This document shows positions 1 to 11,530 of a DNA stretch of 64,000 bases, in pieces. The position numbers and the translations under genes were made by a program. Every line of letters begins with the position of its first letter. Position 1 is the first letter of the stretch. The notes below the pieces were generated by a model. The model had not been told where the DNA came from and did no database searches. It saw only the letters and a list, made by a program, of their open reading frames with translations. Origin of the DNA: Termitomyces sp. T153 (lineage: Eukaryota; Basidiomycota; Agaricomycetes; Agaricales; Lyophyllaceae); NCBI GenBank assembly GCA_018296165.2, contig JACKQL020000106.1:98055-162054 (forward strand), given 5' to 3'.

Positions 1-2192
1 GCTGTCAAAGATCTTGGCGAGTGTCAGCTTATGAAGATAGATCAAATAGGATGATTACCTGGTTAATGTGATTGGCATCTGGACAGTCAACTTCAATGGG
101 ATGGGAAGAAAGTTTTGAATCAAGACTAAGGGCCCTGTTGAGGTGATTTGTAATGAATTCTGAGTCGACTTTCCACTCCGGGAAGACTCTGTAAGAAGGC
201 GCATAGGATTTGAGTTATGGTACTTCTGAATATTCTTTGAAGGATGCATACTTATCTGTTACATTTAACATCAGTTAAGTAGACCGTGGACAAGTGAAGG
301 CACCCATACCTGCGATAATAACTTCGCCCATCTAACGGAACAGATCAAGCAACAGTGTGAAACAGAAGAAGAGTGTCTACAAACCAGGGTCGCAAAGCCT
401 GTCCAGTTCATATTCTTGTCAGTGGAAGCATCCTTCACGATAACAAGAAAACATACCTTCGTTCAAGTATAGATAGTTCCACCATTCCATAGTAGTGATG
501 TTTCCAAACCTACAACGAAGATCAGCAAACTTGACCGTCTTCCGTATTCATAATTATGGTATTTACCACATATGAGCGACTTCGTGGCTCTGAACTGCCG
601 CAACCCATTTCTTTGCGTCAAGGTCTGCTTTCTGAGGGTCGAGCAACAATGCATTTGTTCGTCCAGTGATCAAGCCCCAGTTCTCCATGGCACCTAACTA
701 TTGTCAGTAAGTACGTGTGGAGTGGGGAATGATGTTAAACCTGCGTCGAAGTCGGTAGCCTGGCGATTGATTAGAAGGATGTTAAAATCGGGATATCGTG
801 AGGACATACGACTAAAGTGTCCAGTTTAGGGAGAGGATATTCCACGTCGAAGATTTTTTCATACAGAGGAAGTACACTAGCTTTGACATCGAGTGCAAAC
901 TGGGCCTGATGAACGACGTCGGCAGTGGCTAGAAATCATCTTAGAGAAAACCAGGGTTCATTGGCCAAAGTCTCGTACCGTAGATTTTGAGTGGGATAGT
1001 CTTTCCGCTGAGAGGCATAGTGACAGATTTCTCAAGATGTGCGAAATGTCCGTTGGCAAACGCGACAATGTAGGTGGACATCGGAGGAGTTGTCTGGAAC
1101 TGGGTAATCTTCCAGGTGTTGTCTAGAGATGAGTACAGTTTAGCCAAGTCCGGGTGTTCGTTGGGTTTGGCAGCGGCTGGAGAATACACTTCTTCTGAGA
1201 TAGCAGGCATGTTACTAAGGTTGACGGTATCGGCGCGCGAAATCATAGTTATAGCGAAGGTAGCCTTGAGCAAAGGTTCATCCCAGCATGGAAAAGTGCG
1301 ACGGGCGTCCGTAGGCTAGAGGGATAAATCAGAAGTAGGTGCGAACTCGTAAAAGGAGCGTACTCACTTCGAATTGTGTCAGAGCATATGCTTTCTTCTT
1401 GCCATCGACTTCATACAGAGATTTGTAGTATCCCGTCATACTTCCGACAAGTTTTCCTGAGAAACCGATTTTCATTTGGGCGAGAGACCCAGCCGGGAGA
1501 GCTTTTGGGAAAAGGTAAGTAACACGCTGGGCATTGCTGAGCGTCTGTCCCGATTGCTCTTGCTCGACTTTAAGTGCATCGGAATAAATCGAACTGAGAA
1601 GGATCGTTTCACTCATGATAAATTTCTTCGTTGAATCCAATGAACGTACGCTTTCCCGAGTTCGAGAGCTGTTGCGTTCAGTGTGATAGAAGAGGTCTCT
1701 CGGCGAATATCCAAGCTGATAGATATCCTTGTGAGACGACGAGGAAGATTCAAAATCCCAGGCACACCTGATGTTCACGAAGCCTTCGAATTCCAACTTT
1801 TCCAGATCTGTTTTGATAGTGACGTCGTAGTGAAGAGGCTTCACGTCTGTCGGAAGACGATACTCGTCATTGGACTTTGAGGCAGCGGGTGGTCCAGGTG
1901 GTGTAGCCATTTCAGGAATAGTTGAGCAGTGGCGGATTGAAGATATAACTCGAGATCGATGGAGATTGGGGAATCGATAGATATTTTGTATCACCGACTG
2001 TGCCTTTTGTTGTCTGATGACCTTATGGTAGCGACGCGTTTGGTCTATGTTTCCGAGACGAGTTACCGGATCTGGAACTGGTGTGGAACAAGCGCGTAAG
2101 TGCGACAGGTTAGTGGGGAACTTGCCCGAGGCGAACCCGCTAATCCATCGTCGCGTTAGACCTTGCTGGGGTAGTGTTGACGTCAAGAGCAT
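1..2192 (-). CDS. APE2: M1 family zinc aminopeptidase (Ape2/Aap1 type), partial, with possible mitochondrial presequence
   Basis: Zinc metallopeptidase that removes N-terminal residues from peptides. The N-terminal beta domain begins with YRLPTDVKPLHYDV. After splicing it continues LDIRRETSSITLNATALELG, then PTDARRTFPCWDEP, which is the M1 signature before the catalytic domain. The zinc motif HEVAH lies at 569-586. It is followed directly by a 57-bp intron (510-566), then FGNITTMEWW and NEG with the third zinc ligand. The next exons read GFATLMGEVIIAG and VFPEWKVDSEF. The C-terminal half lies beyond base 1. Two in-frame starts are possible: ATG at 2192 adds about 94 mostly basic residues (MLLTSTLPQQGLTRRWISG), like a mitochondrial presequence; ATG at 1910 (MATPPGPPAASK) would give the cytosolic form. 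The family is certain; the exact member (Ape2 or Aap1) cannot be told apart here. Confidence 0.93.
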
Positions 2193-2392
2193 CAAATTTT
2201 CATTTCAGGGTCAGCCGGACAAAACAATACATTTCTTGTTATTGTACAAGTTACAATACGTACATGAGGATGCTTACTCTACAGAAACTACAACAGAACG
2301 AGACGAGAGAAAGAGCTCTAGGAATTACAGGAGAATACAACAAAAGAGGACAGACACAAGCAAGGCAATTCTGAGCAGAGCACAGTCAATCT

Positions 2393-5300
2393 TCAAAGTT
2401 TCAGCTGAGGATGCAATAAAATTGAGGGAAGAGGCGAATCAAAGAAAGTGTTGGGAAATTTCCGTGAAAGACTATTGCGATTGTGTTCTTGAATAGTTGC
2501 TGCGAGAAACGTCGCCGTTTTCTGTTGATTTTCACATTCGTCTTTCAAGCCGTTGATAATCTTGCGATGGTGACTTGCGTACTGTGCTTCAAGGTTGACG
2601 AGATTGTTATGATGTTGGGCGCTAAAGATGTTCCAGCACGTCAAGTGATTCTGTCTCTTTGTATGCATACCTTTCAACATATATCTCTTCCAGATGCTGA
2701 GCTGTTTCACGGAGAATGGCTCCTTGTCCAGTCCGAAGATCTTGACGAACTTTGTCAAAACGATAGAGAGTCTTGTGCTTCATGACCTGATACCAAAAAT
2801 GAGGCTTGTTAAGAATACCAAGACTTGAGCGCAGATGGTTCTACCTCATTTATCTCGTCTAGTATCTGTTCAAAAAAACAACGATTGATGTCGAGTTCAA
2901 CCAAAGGGATGGGGTTGATCTCTTACATTTAGAATTTGGGGTATTGAATCAGCATTGTATTTTTTTGTTGGCTGCACGTGGTCATTTTCGAAAAGCTTCT
3001 GCCCATGGGGTTGCAAGTGACGGTATTTATCGATAAGGGGGGAATTTTCTAACGAAAAATGTCAATCGTAACGAGACCGAGCATTCAAAGGCTTACCATT
3101 TTTCTTTGGATAATGCAGCGATTCTGAAGTTCCGAATTCCAATTCAGGAGTAGTGTCAAAGGTGGAATGCGACACAAACGAAGCCGAAGGGGCGAAAGAA
3201 ACTCGTGGACGATCTGGTTTGGTCAAAGAAGGACGCGATTCAGGCGACAGTGGCATTGTTATTGTTGATGTTATTGGCTGGCAAATTGGGACATTCTCTG
3301 GGGGAAGTGGCATAGATGACTCTATCTCTAGCTTGAATTTCCTTTCGACAATGTTCTTGGTTAGGACCTTCTTCGGCAGTGGAGAATCCTTGGTGAGGTC
3401 AATCAAAACTTTATGTGCTTCCGGCTTCAATCGTCCAATTAGTCGAGCTCTGCTTTCCTGACGAAAAGATGAAGCTTACCTTTGATAGTTTGGATTCGTC
3501 TTCCGCCGACTTTTTTGGACTAGTAGGTTTAGGTCTTACAGAATCTGCATCCAATTTACGAGCATCACGATTCTCCTCTTGAACGCCTCCCTCTCGAAGA
3601 ATTGTTGGTGATACCGGCGTTTCTACAGTCACATGAGTCTGGTGAGCGACGATGTCCTGTACGATTGTCGGTACTGTTGGTGGTTCTCGAGTACTTCCTA
3701 TAATGGTTTCAGGAGTGTCGGCAGTAGACAAGGACTTGTTGAAGCCGATTTTCTCCCAAGGAGCGCGTTGAGGTTTCTTTTTCAGGTTAGCCTGCTTTTC
3801 GCTTGCGCACTCGTCCTGAAGATTTTCCTCGGGTTCAACTGTGGGCATCACTGAATTACATTGTTCCATCTTATCTTCGTCGGTGACATTGAGGGCCTTT
3901 GCTACTCGTCCAGACCGGCGCTCGGAAGCAGACTTGTTAGAGCGCTTGTCCCTGCCTTCCGTCGCCACCTAGAAAAATGATCCCAATTTTCCAAAGATAC
4001 TGGTAATTGACTTCGCACCTTGTCAAGCAAGGGTCTTTGAGTATCGTCTGAAAGCGCCTTATCCTCTGTCTTCGCTTTAGTTCGCACTCCCCTTGATGGA
4101 GCAGCGGTCGGAACATCGGTGTATTTCTCCGTAGTTTTTAGCTTCTTTTTGTCGGTCGTTGCTGTTGATGTCTTGCCACTTTTGTCTTTCATTGTAGATA
4201 CTTTTCCTTGTTTCTCTTCCGGCTTGGAAGGGGGAACCGGGACCACTTCGAAATCGGGTTCGGGGCCAGAAGGCAAAATAGGGGATGATGTACGCCCTTT
4301 TCTACCGTAGCGCTTTACAGGAGCTGGCTTTGTTAGTGGCTTGGATCCGGTAAGGTTCTTGTTTGTTTCAGGTCTGATGCGAAGTCGTTTCGCAGGTGGA
4401 CGCCCGCTATCAGGACCATCAATTTCTAGAGTGTCGCCCATCGCAGATTTTCTCTTTCGTCTGGGCTTGGGGCGTTCGTTGGCGGGAGGTGGTGAAGTTG
4501 GTTGGTGAGGGTGAGTGGAATCGGCAGCGGAGCTGGGTTTGAGAACGGGTTGAACAGCTTTCCCTGTGTCTCTATCGGCCGCTTTGTCATCTCGTAGATT
4601 TTCGTCTGCCAGGGACTGAGCTTTCCGCTTTGAGAGTAGGCGGGTACCCGCCTCCTTTGAGGTAGAGTTAGCCATCTCAGGCACAATTTGTGACGGAGAT
4701 TTCATTCGATCTGTCTCTATATCGGATAGGACGACGGTCTTTCTTCTTGACTTGACCTTTCGTATAATCTGAGATTCATTATCGGACTCCATGGCCTCTG
4801 GACAGGGTTTTCCAGAACGCAGCTGTTTGCCACGAGATAGTCTAATAGAACGTCGCAGCGTCAGATTTAGTACTGTATCGGAAGGGTCTGTTAACTCTTC
4901 GTCAGTTGTTCCAAATATAGAGTCATAGTAAGGAGAGCTAGTTTTTGTTGCAGATCCTTTGTCTGAGGTTCTGGTGGGACTGATCAAGGTTGAAGCATCC
5001 CGGACCTCTGATATCGCGCGTGGCATCAAAGGCGAAGTAGGCAAAACCGATCCAGCATGCGGCTGAGAGTTACTAAGATCCCACACTGTGAGGCATGAGT
5101 CGATAACGGTAGATCGGTAAAAAAATATGAATACATCGTGCGAAGTCTCGCCCCTTGTCCTGGAATCATTGAAACATCCGCTTCAAAAAATGTGTTTCGT
5201 GACGGTCAAGATACATACCTGTGTTAGAACGACGGGATTTTTACTATTTGGTATGAAATTCAGGTCGAGGGATTCCTCGAGTTTTGAGAATTTTCTGCCA

Positions 5301-6944
5301 GGAGGATCGATACTCTTCTAAGCCGTTGACATTGATACCAAGGAGCATCATCAAATCTACAACGACACTTACAACATTACGAAGTTTCAATGATGAAAAA
5401 AACCTCGCTAGGTCTTCAGTTTCAATGTCGAAAATGACATTTGCCCCTCCATCCGATGGTGTCATAGCGACGTGACCGACGGACGGCGGCGGAGAAAATA
5501 GGATGATGACGGCAGCTTTTCCGTTGTGGAGCGCCGTCACCTTCAGGCTCTGTACACTCGCATACAAGGCATGCAGAGTTTCAATCTGATCGTCCTGAAC
5601 AGACAGAATTCAAAATTAGGGTTATTGATGAGCATTCTATGTACCTCATCAATATTCGCCACAAAGCCAAGATGGTCCACATATAATCGCTCGATGTTGT
5701 AAGTTTTTTCCGAACCTTGGACGCGAAAATTACTGATCTTGAAAGATTGGGGACTAAATATATCTTCCAAGTCAGGACCAAATAAATGCTATGGTTTTGT
5801 TGGCTTACAATGATGGGTCTGTATTTCCGAGAAGATCTATGATCTTGATGAAGATGATGTCCCAGTGGGCAGTAGGTGGTGTCGTTTCAAAAATCTCCAA
5901 AATCATATCACGACACGCAAAATTAGCGGCGTCGAACACGTCCTGCAAAAATTCAGTGCGGGTCGCTACATTGCTTCTTTTGGATGGTAGTAGCTTGACG
6001 ATAAGTTCTAAGAGCGCTTCGATGACCAGGATATCTGTGATCATCGATAAGTTCCTGGTAGCCAACTGTGAAAAAAGAGTATACTTTTGCTCTGTGATAA
6101 CAGAAGTCCAAGATCGGTACTGGAAGGAATTACCTTGCTGATCAATCAAATTAATGTGTTGGTCACTTATACTTACCCTCCAAGTACGTCCTTATTGCGC
6201 AAGCGTGCTTGATTATCTGTATGCGATGTAACTGTTTCAGAAAGGACCTGGCACAACTGGTACTCTCATTCAGAAGTACGAAGGAACTTATGACTTGATG
6301 GACTTGCGATGTACGTAAGATCAGGTCCAGGTCGAAAGGTTAGGTTCGCGCGAGGAAAGAAAATGTCACGAAGAGTAGGGTAGAAGGAGTTAGCCACAAT
6401 GTCACGGGTTTCATCTGTATACACATGAGATGAAAGGACAAGAACGAGCCCAACGGTACTTGCATGAAGAGCTTGATTCAAGATAATCCTAAGAAGTCAA
6501 TATTGGTCTCTTCATCTCTCCAATACGGTTCTATGTATGCTCACCAGGACTCCAGATAGTAGCGATGCCTGAACAGCTTCCCAAGAGGCCACACTATTTG
6601 TTGAGTGGTTTTTCAGTGCAAATAAGACCTTTGAACTGAAAATTGTGCCAAGGATTGCGACGGCATAACGGATACCAAGAATGAGAAACGTATTGTATAC
6701 AGGCAACAAGGTTTGACGAAGAAGTAAGGACAATCGTTGAAAGACTGCAGGAGATGGTGCATCTATTTCCTGTGCGCCAAATGAGCAAATGTAGTTGGAC
6801 AGATAATACGGCCAGCCATACGAGGAGTTTTGAGATCGAATTCAGTTGTTCGATTGACTCTTCTAGTTCGTCCGTGAGCTTTACTTTCTTTGACGCAGTT
6901 TTTATCGCCTGAATTGCGGAAAGGACATCCGCGTCATTTCCCAT
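2393..6944 (-). CDS. Candidate meiotic chromosome-axis core protein (Red1/SYCP2-like): helical repeats, PH-like domain, disordered linker, coiled coil
   Basis: One long gene can be followed from MGNDADVLSAIQAIK (6944) to the stop at 2393. The first part is all-helical and ARM-like (ALHASTVGLVLVLSSHVY; ILVIEALLELIVKLLPSKR). A beta-rich segment at about 5770-5375 (FKISNFRVQGSEKTYNIERL, then LYVDHLGFVANIDE) resembles a PH/Spt16M-like domain. Introns at 5295-5372 and about 5070-5218 join it to a roughly 600-residue basic, Ser/Pro-rich linker (5085-3062). The tail is coiled-coil: DKVRQDLRTGQGAILRET and LEEIYVESAQHHNNLVNLEA, spliced across a 49-bp intron at 2622-2670. This domain order is that of Red1, SYCP2 and ASY3-type axis cores, where the coiled coil forms filaments and the linker binds HORMA proteins. 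The architecture is read from sequence; the family assignment is inference. The annotated start lies 14 codons inside an open frame that has no upstream ATG. Confidence 0.5.
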
Positions 6945-7611
6945 ATCAGGTTGGAAGGTAAAAGATCTGGCCAACGCGGTGTCCACAGAACAAAAGAGCT
7001 AGAGAGTGACAACAACGCGGTGTGACCTTTCGCGTTGTCGGAGAAAACGTGACAATGTCAGTTCCACGTGAGCGTCGTGTCGCCGACTCGAGACCCGCGC
7101 GCGAACAAAACTCGCCTTTCAATTGATTTCTGGATCCCGTCATATACAAAGCCGGAGAACTTTAATTCATTTCGGGCTCTTGTTACCTCATCAATTATAC
7201 ATTTCCTTCGCATTATATATATATATGTCTGAACCCACCATATCTATTCATTCGTCTGCTCGTACTAGTCTTCTATAGTTACCTCGAGTTTGGCCTCTCT
7301 CTCTCTCCAGAGAGGGTTAACTACACGCCCGAACCTTAGCCCGTTCTCTCAGACTCACACGAAAGTCAGCGACCGCACAGAGATTTCATTCCTTCCTATG
7401 GAGTAAATGTTTTCCGATGTGTACGTAAGAATCTGATGAAATATATCGAGCCTTGAGGAAATACATATAAGAATGGCCAAGATTTTTGATGTGCTGGATC
7501 TGCCCTCACAACGAGCTCCTTTGCCGCCGGTTACAATTTGGTCGGTGTCATCGAAACTGGAGCTTTGAAGCATTCTTTCACGTCGATGTTGTCTGACATT
7601 CAAGTGAATTT
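6945..7611. other. Intergenic region between divergent genes
   Basis: Shared upstream region of the axis-protein candidate (-) and the bestrophin-like gene (+). It holds a short AT-dinucleotide run near 7212-7226 and a CT-dinucleotide run near 7301-7313, both common in fungal promoters. No convincing coding sequence was found. Confidence 0.5.
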
Positions 7612-9552
7612 ATGCCTTTAGCTGCAACGTCGAGTTTGCTGACCCAAATAACAGTCTCTGCGAATGCAACGAAAACATCTACGCAAGGTCTACTTTCTTA
7701 TACGATAGTTTAACAGCAATTCACGTTCCTTGTCAGTATTCATGGTTACCAGACGTCTTTCGTCTGAAAGGCAGTGTAAGTAAAGCTTGGACGCGGTGGC
7801 GTGACGTTAATGGATTGAATGGATGCTTGTCTGCAGGTCATTGGCCGTATAATTGGTCCTGTGCTTACGGTCACGATCTTTGCTTCCTTTGTTGCATATA
7901 CCGACCAGCAAGGGTATAGAATGTTGCAAACAAACAGTATTGTCCCGCTTCTCTCGGTCGTGGTGAGCATAAGTATTGGAAGACTATACGATCATAACTT
8001 CTTAAAATCTACTCGAAAAACAGGTCGGCCTTCTGCTGGTGTTTCGGTTCGTGTGTACCGCTCTTACATTATTCGTGTACTTACATGTATCTTGATAGCA
8101 ATGGGCAAGTGACTTCCCAGACTGATCGCGTCTCCACCGTTTCACTGATCCAGACCCTCACAGTACTTCGTATGATCGCTACTGGGAAGGTCGAAAATGT
8201 TTTGCGACTCTGACCTCCAATATCCGCAATCTTTCGCGCCAACTCTGGATCAGCGTTGTACTTCCTCCAACTGATGCTCAACCTCCACATATCGAAGGAA
8301 AAACTCCCACCACAAATACCACCGCATCTCAACTTCGTCACAGGAAGATCGAGGCCGTCAAGTTAGCATTATCTTTCGCGTTCGCAGCTAAACATTATGT
8401 ACGTGGAGAAGATGGGACAAGATACGACGACTACGTTGGTGTGTTGCCGCCATCGTTTGCCCGTTTCGATGAGGTCGGTTGTAACTTGGAGCACACGTCG
8501 ACTCCGATGGCATACCCTGCGACTGGCGAACGCTCCAATGTCCAAGAATGCAGAAGTGGATCTTCGACTCCTGACCACAAGCCAGATGCCACCAAGCGTG
8601 TACGACACAAACGCAGCAAGCAGAATACATTCGTCTCTGGTAGTGTGACTCCTGCGACACCCCTGCTGGGTAGCGCACACCGAACTATAGATTTTCATGC
8701 GTACGCTGATGAAGCGTCTTTCCCTCTGCCTCTGATGTCCGTTCATCATATCGATTACATTATCGCAGTCACTTATACCTTAACGTTGTGTAGGATTGCA
8801 ACGGAACTCAATCGTATACTCTTCAACTTCAGGAAGGAAGGTTTCCTAGAGACCATTGGCCCTGCTGGCGAGTTGTTGCTGCCTATGAAAGTACGGAGGG
8901 TCTAATATACGTTGACAGGATTGAATGCTCTAGTACAGCTGTTAGTTCTGTTTACTTCATTGACTTCAAAATTTGACTCGAAAGCAGGGTCTCGAGTATG
9001 ACAGACCAACTTACAGCTATGGAACGTATCGCGAATACCCGGATACCCGTCTCATGTTAGTTTTATTCATGTCCTTTCCATCTCGTACTCAGTTACATCT
9101 AATCACAGACAGTGTTCATTTGAAACAATGTGTAACCTTGTACCTTTTTGCACTACCTTTCACGTTAGTGAGCGATCTTGGATGGACTGCTGTTCCCATC
9201 ATTACTGTTGTCGCTTTCACGTTCATGGGCATAGAAGGCATAGCGGAAGAGATTGAGATGCCCTTTGGTCTGTTGAAGTTTCCTCATCGAAGGCATTGCT
9301 CTCAATTCATATCTTTTTAGGAAATGATGAGCGTGACCTTCCACTTGGTATTCTTCATATTCAATTCTTCATTGTGTGTCGCTGAGTTCCGTAGACCGAT
9401 ACTGCCAGGACCTCAAGGAAGAAATCGAGTATGTTGAAACTTCCTATTATTTGCATAGTCTCACGCAGCAAACAACTAGCTACATTATTGGAAGGATTCC
9501 TGAAGGTGGTGAGGGACTCCACGGTTACGACGATGGAGAAGGTGATGATTAA
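7612..9552 (+). CDS. Bestrophin-like membrane protein (UPF0187 family)
   Basis: Probable chloride or anion channel of the bestrophin/UPF0187 family, which assembles as a membrane pentamer. Spliced exons give WLPDVFRLKGSVIGRIIGPV (the intron after KGS begins GTAAGT at about 7767), then LTVTIFASFVAYTDQQG and the family signature SYDRYWEGRKCF. Later come LTRILF-like text, FLETIGPAG, HLKQCVTLYLFALPFTLV, GWTAVPIITVVAFTFMGIEG and IAEEIEMPFG. The C-terminus ends in an acidic Gly-rich tail (GRIPEGGEG, DDGEGDD). A loop of about 100 polar residues at 8440-8720 separates the two membrane halves, as in fungal relatives. The start at ATG 7612 needs a small intron before WLPD, most simply 7654-7736, and is the least certain part. 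It converges on the complex I gene with about 220 bp between the stops. Confidence 0.85.
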
Positions 9553-9770
9553 TACATGCACGATGATCCGGACGATTCAACGACTTTACGACCCATATAT
9601 CATGGATGAGGGACCTAGGTGGAACGGATACTGATGTCTTAAAGGATCACAACAGGATTACAAGGAAAAATCGAATTGATTGAATGACCCCAGAATACCA
9701 GTTCTTATTACTATTATTGGAATTCCGGTGTGCAAAACTCTCCGGGTCCGTAAGGCTATCAGAAGACGCA

Positions 9771-10715
9771 TCAGACTTGTACAAGAACAAGAGCGATGAG
9801 CTCGCGCACCTTGCCAGTCAGATTGGTCAAACCTGCCGAGTTCTCACTGGTTCGTCTCCCACTCTGAGGTCCCGGCTTGGGCTTCTCTCCCCTAGAAAAG
9901 GCGTCCAGAACTTTTTTCGTGGTAGCAGGAGTGAGGTCCTCCTATTTTGGTATATCAGAATGTCAATGGCGGTTTCAACCAACGAGCGTACATAGAAATC
10001 ATCCCCAACCACCAACATAGGCGCATTACTGCAAGCTCCCTGACATTCAACTTCAATAACAGTAAATTTTCCATCCTTCGACGTCTGTCCTGGCTTGATA
10101 CCTCCAGCATGTGCCAAGCAAGTATCAAGGATCTCGGTAGACCCACGTAGCATGCAGGGAGTAGTAGTGCATACTTGAACAAAATGAGTACCAATGGGCT
10201 CTCTAGAGTGCACTATAAGTACGGTCGTTGGGAAATAACAGGTACGCTTTACCTGTTAAACATGGTATAAAAGGTCGCGACCTCGTACACACGCATAGGA
10301 GGCATTTCAAGAAGTTTGGCCACAGAATTCATGACACTGATACTTGTCCACCCCTTATTTTGTCGTTGACCTAAATCGAGCAGGGGAATGACAGCAGCCT
10401 TTTTATATTGGGGTGGATAACGAGAGATAATTTCCTGGGCACGCTTCATATTCTCAGCATTGAATTCAAATGCAATCTCAATCATCGTGTCAGTCGATAC
10501 ATGGAGACACTCAACAGTTTTGCAACATACCTTTGGATTGTTGTATGGCGTGTCGCGGTGCTGAAAATCCGGAGTCAAATAACACGGAAAGAGGACGAGA
10601 CGTCAGTACAGACCACAAAGAGAGCATCTGATCTTCTGGGAAGCGAGAAGGATATATGGCGTCTTTCAGAGAGTGTGAAGGCAGGAAGACGCTTGGGAAG
10701 TCTGGCAGCGAGCAT
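9771..10715 (-). CDS. NDUFV2: NADH:ubiquinone oxidoreductase 24 kDa subunit, mitochondrial (NDUFV2/NuoE)
   Basis: Matrix-arm subunit of respiratory complex I that binds the [2Fe-2S] cluster N1a. Exon 1 (ATG at 10715) encodes an Arg-rich presequence starting [15 protein letters not shown]. Later exons give [30 protein letters not shown] and [15 protein letters not shown]. The four cluster cysteines are visible in CTTTPC and CQGAC. A further intron after GDDFY (donor GTACGC) restores the family C-terminus [15 protein letters not shown] and [12 protein letters not shown]. The translation then runs to a TGA at 9771; the last 20 residues could differ if one more intron is used. Length and motif order match the family. 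Confidence 0.95.
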
Positions 10716-11530
10716 GTTGATCGTCCTCCACTCACTACTAGGCCTACGATGAGCTCGAGAAAGTCCGGAAGAACGCAGATCACGTGCGATCAGCGAATCA
10801 TACATCAATCATATCTTGACTTCAGACTTGCTCCAAACACTGTATTTCGAATCTGGTTGGCGCCAATCAATCTCCGTATGCCAGCCGAGTGGATTCAAGT
10901 CACTTCCAGACAAGAGCGGATCTTAAGAGCACTTTGAGAACCAATGTGATGCAGACCCTAATAAATCCCCTTCCAGATCGGCACGGTTCAACTCCATGTT
11001 CCGGTCCAGTATACAAACGCGACCACAAATAAGTCGGGCCGCCTGTATGTGAGTGATTTCAAATGTATTCAATGTTTGTCTATCACAAGCTGTGTAGTAC
11101 ACTGATTATTGTGCATATGCCATATATATATCTCAATCCTTCGTCTTGAGACTACCATGGCATCTCGGTGTGCGCTATACTATGAGTTCTCTTTCTACAC
11201 ATACTGGGACGAAATGGATGTATTTCCGTCAATTTTGTAAGGTTGTAAAATACACATCTGACTTTGCTTGAATTAATACACTGCAATACCTGGGATGCCA
11301 TTCTGATTGGCGCATCAAGTATATTGAGTAACAATCCTAGTGGTCTTACATTTCAACTGATTGAAGTATGCCATTGATATTCGTTACGTAGATTTCCATC
11401 GTTCCAAAAATCCCTGATGAAAGCGCTTGGATCCGGCTGAGGTCGTCGAGGGTTTCGCCAGTCCATCCCGAAGCCGCCTCATGCAACTCAATCGCAACTC
11501 CAACTTGAATCTTCCATTTTTTTTTACAAA
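10716..11530. other. Intergenic region
   Basis: Upstream of the complex I subunit gene and downstream of TEL2. There is an AT-rich patch near 11115-11131. Open frames at 11152-11334 and 11346-11561 (-) have no recognisable content, although the second could hold an alternative C-terminal exon of TEL2. Confidence 0.4.
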
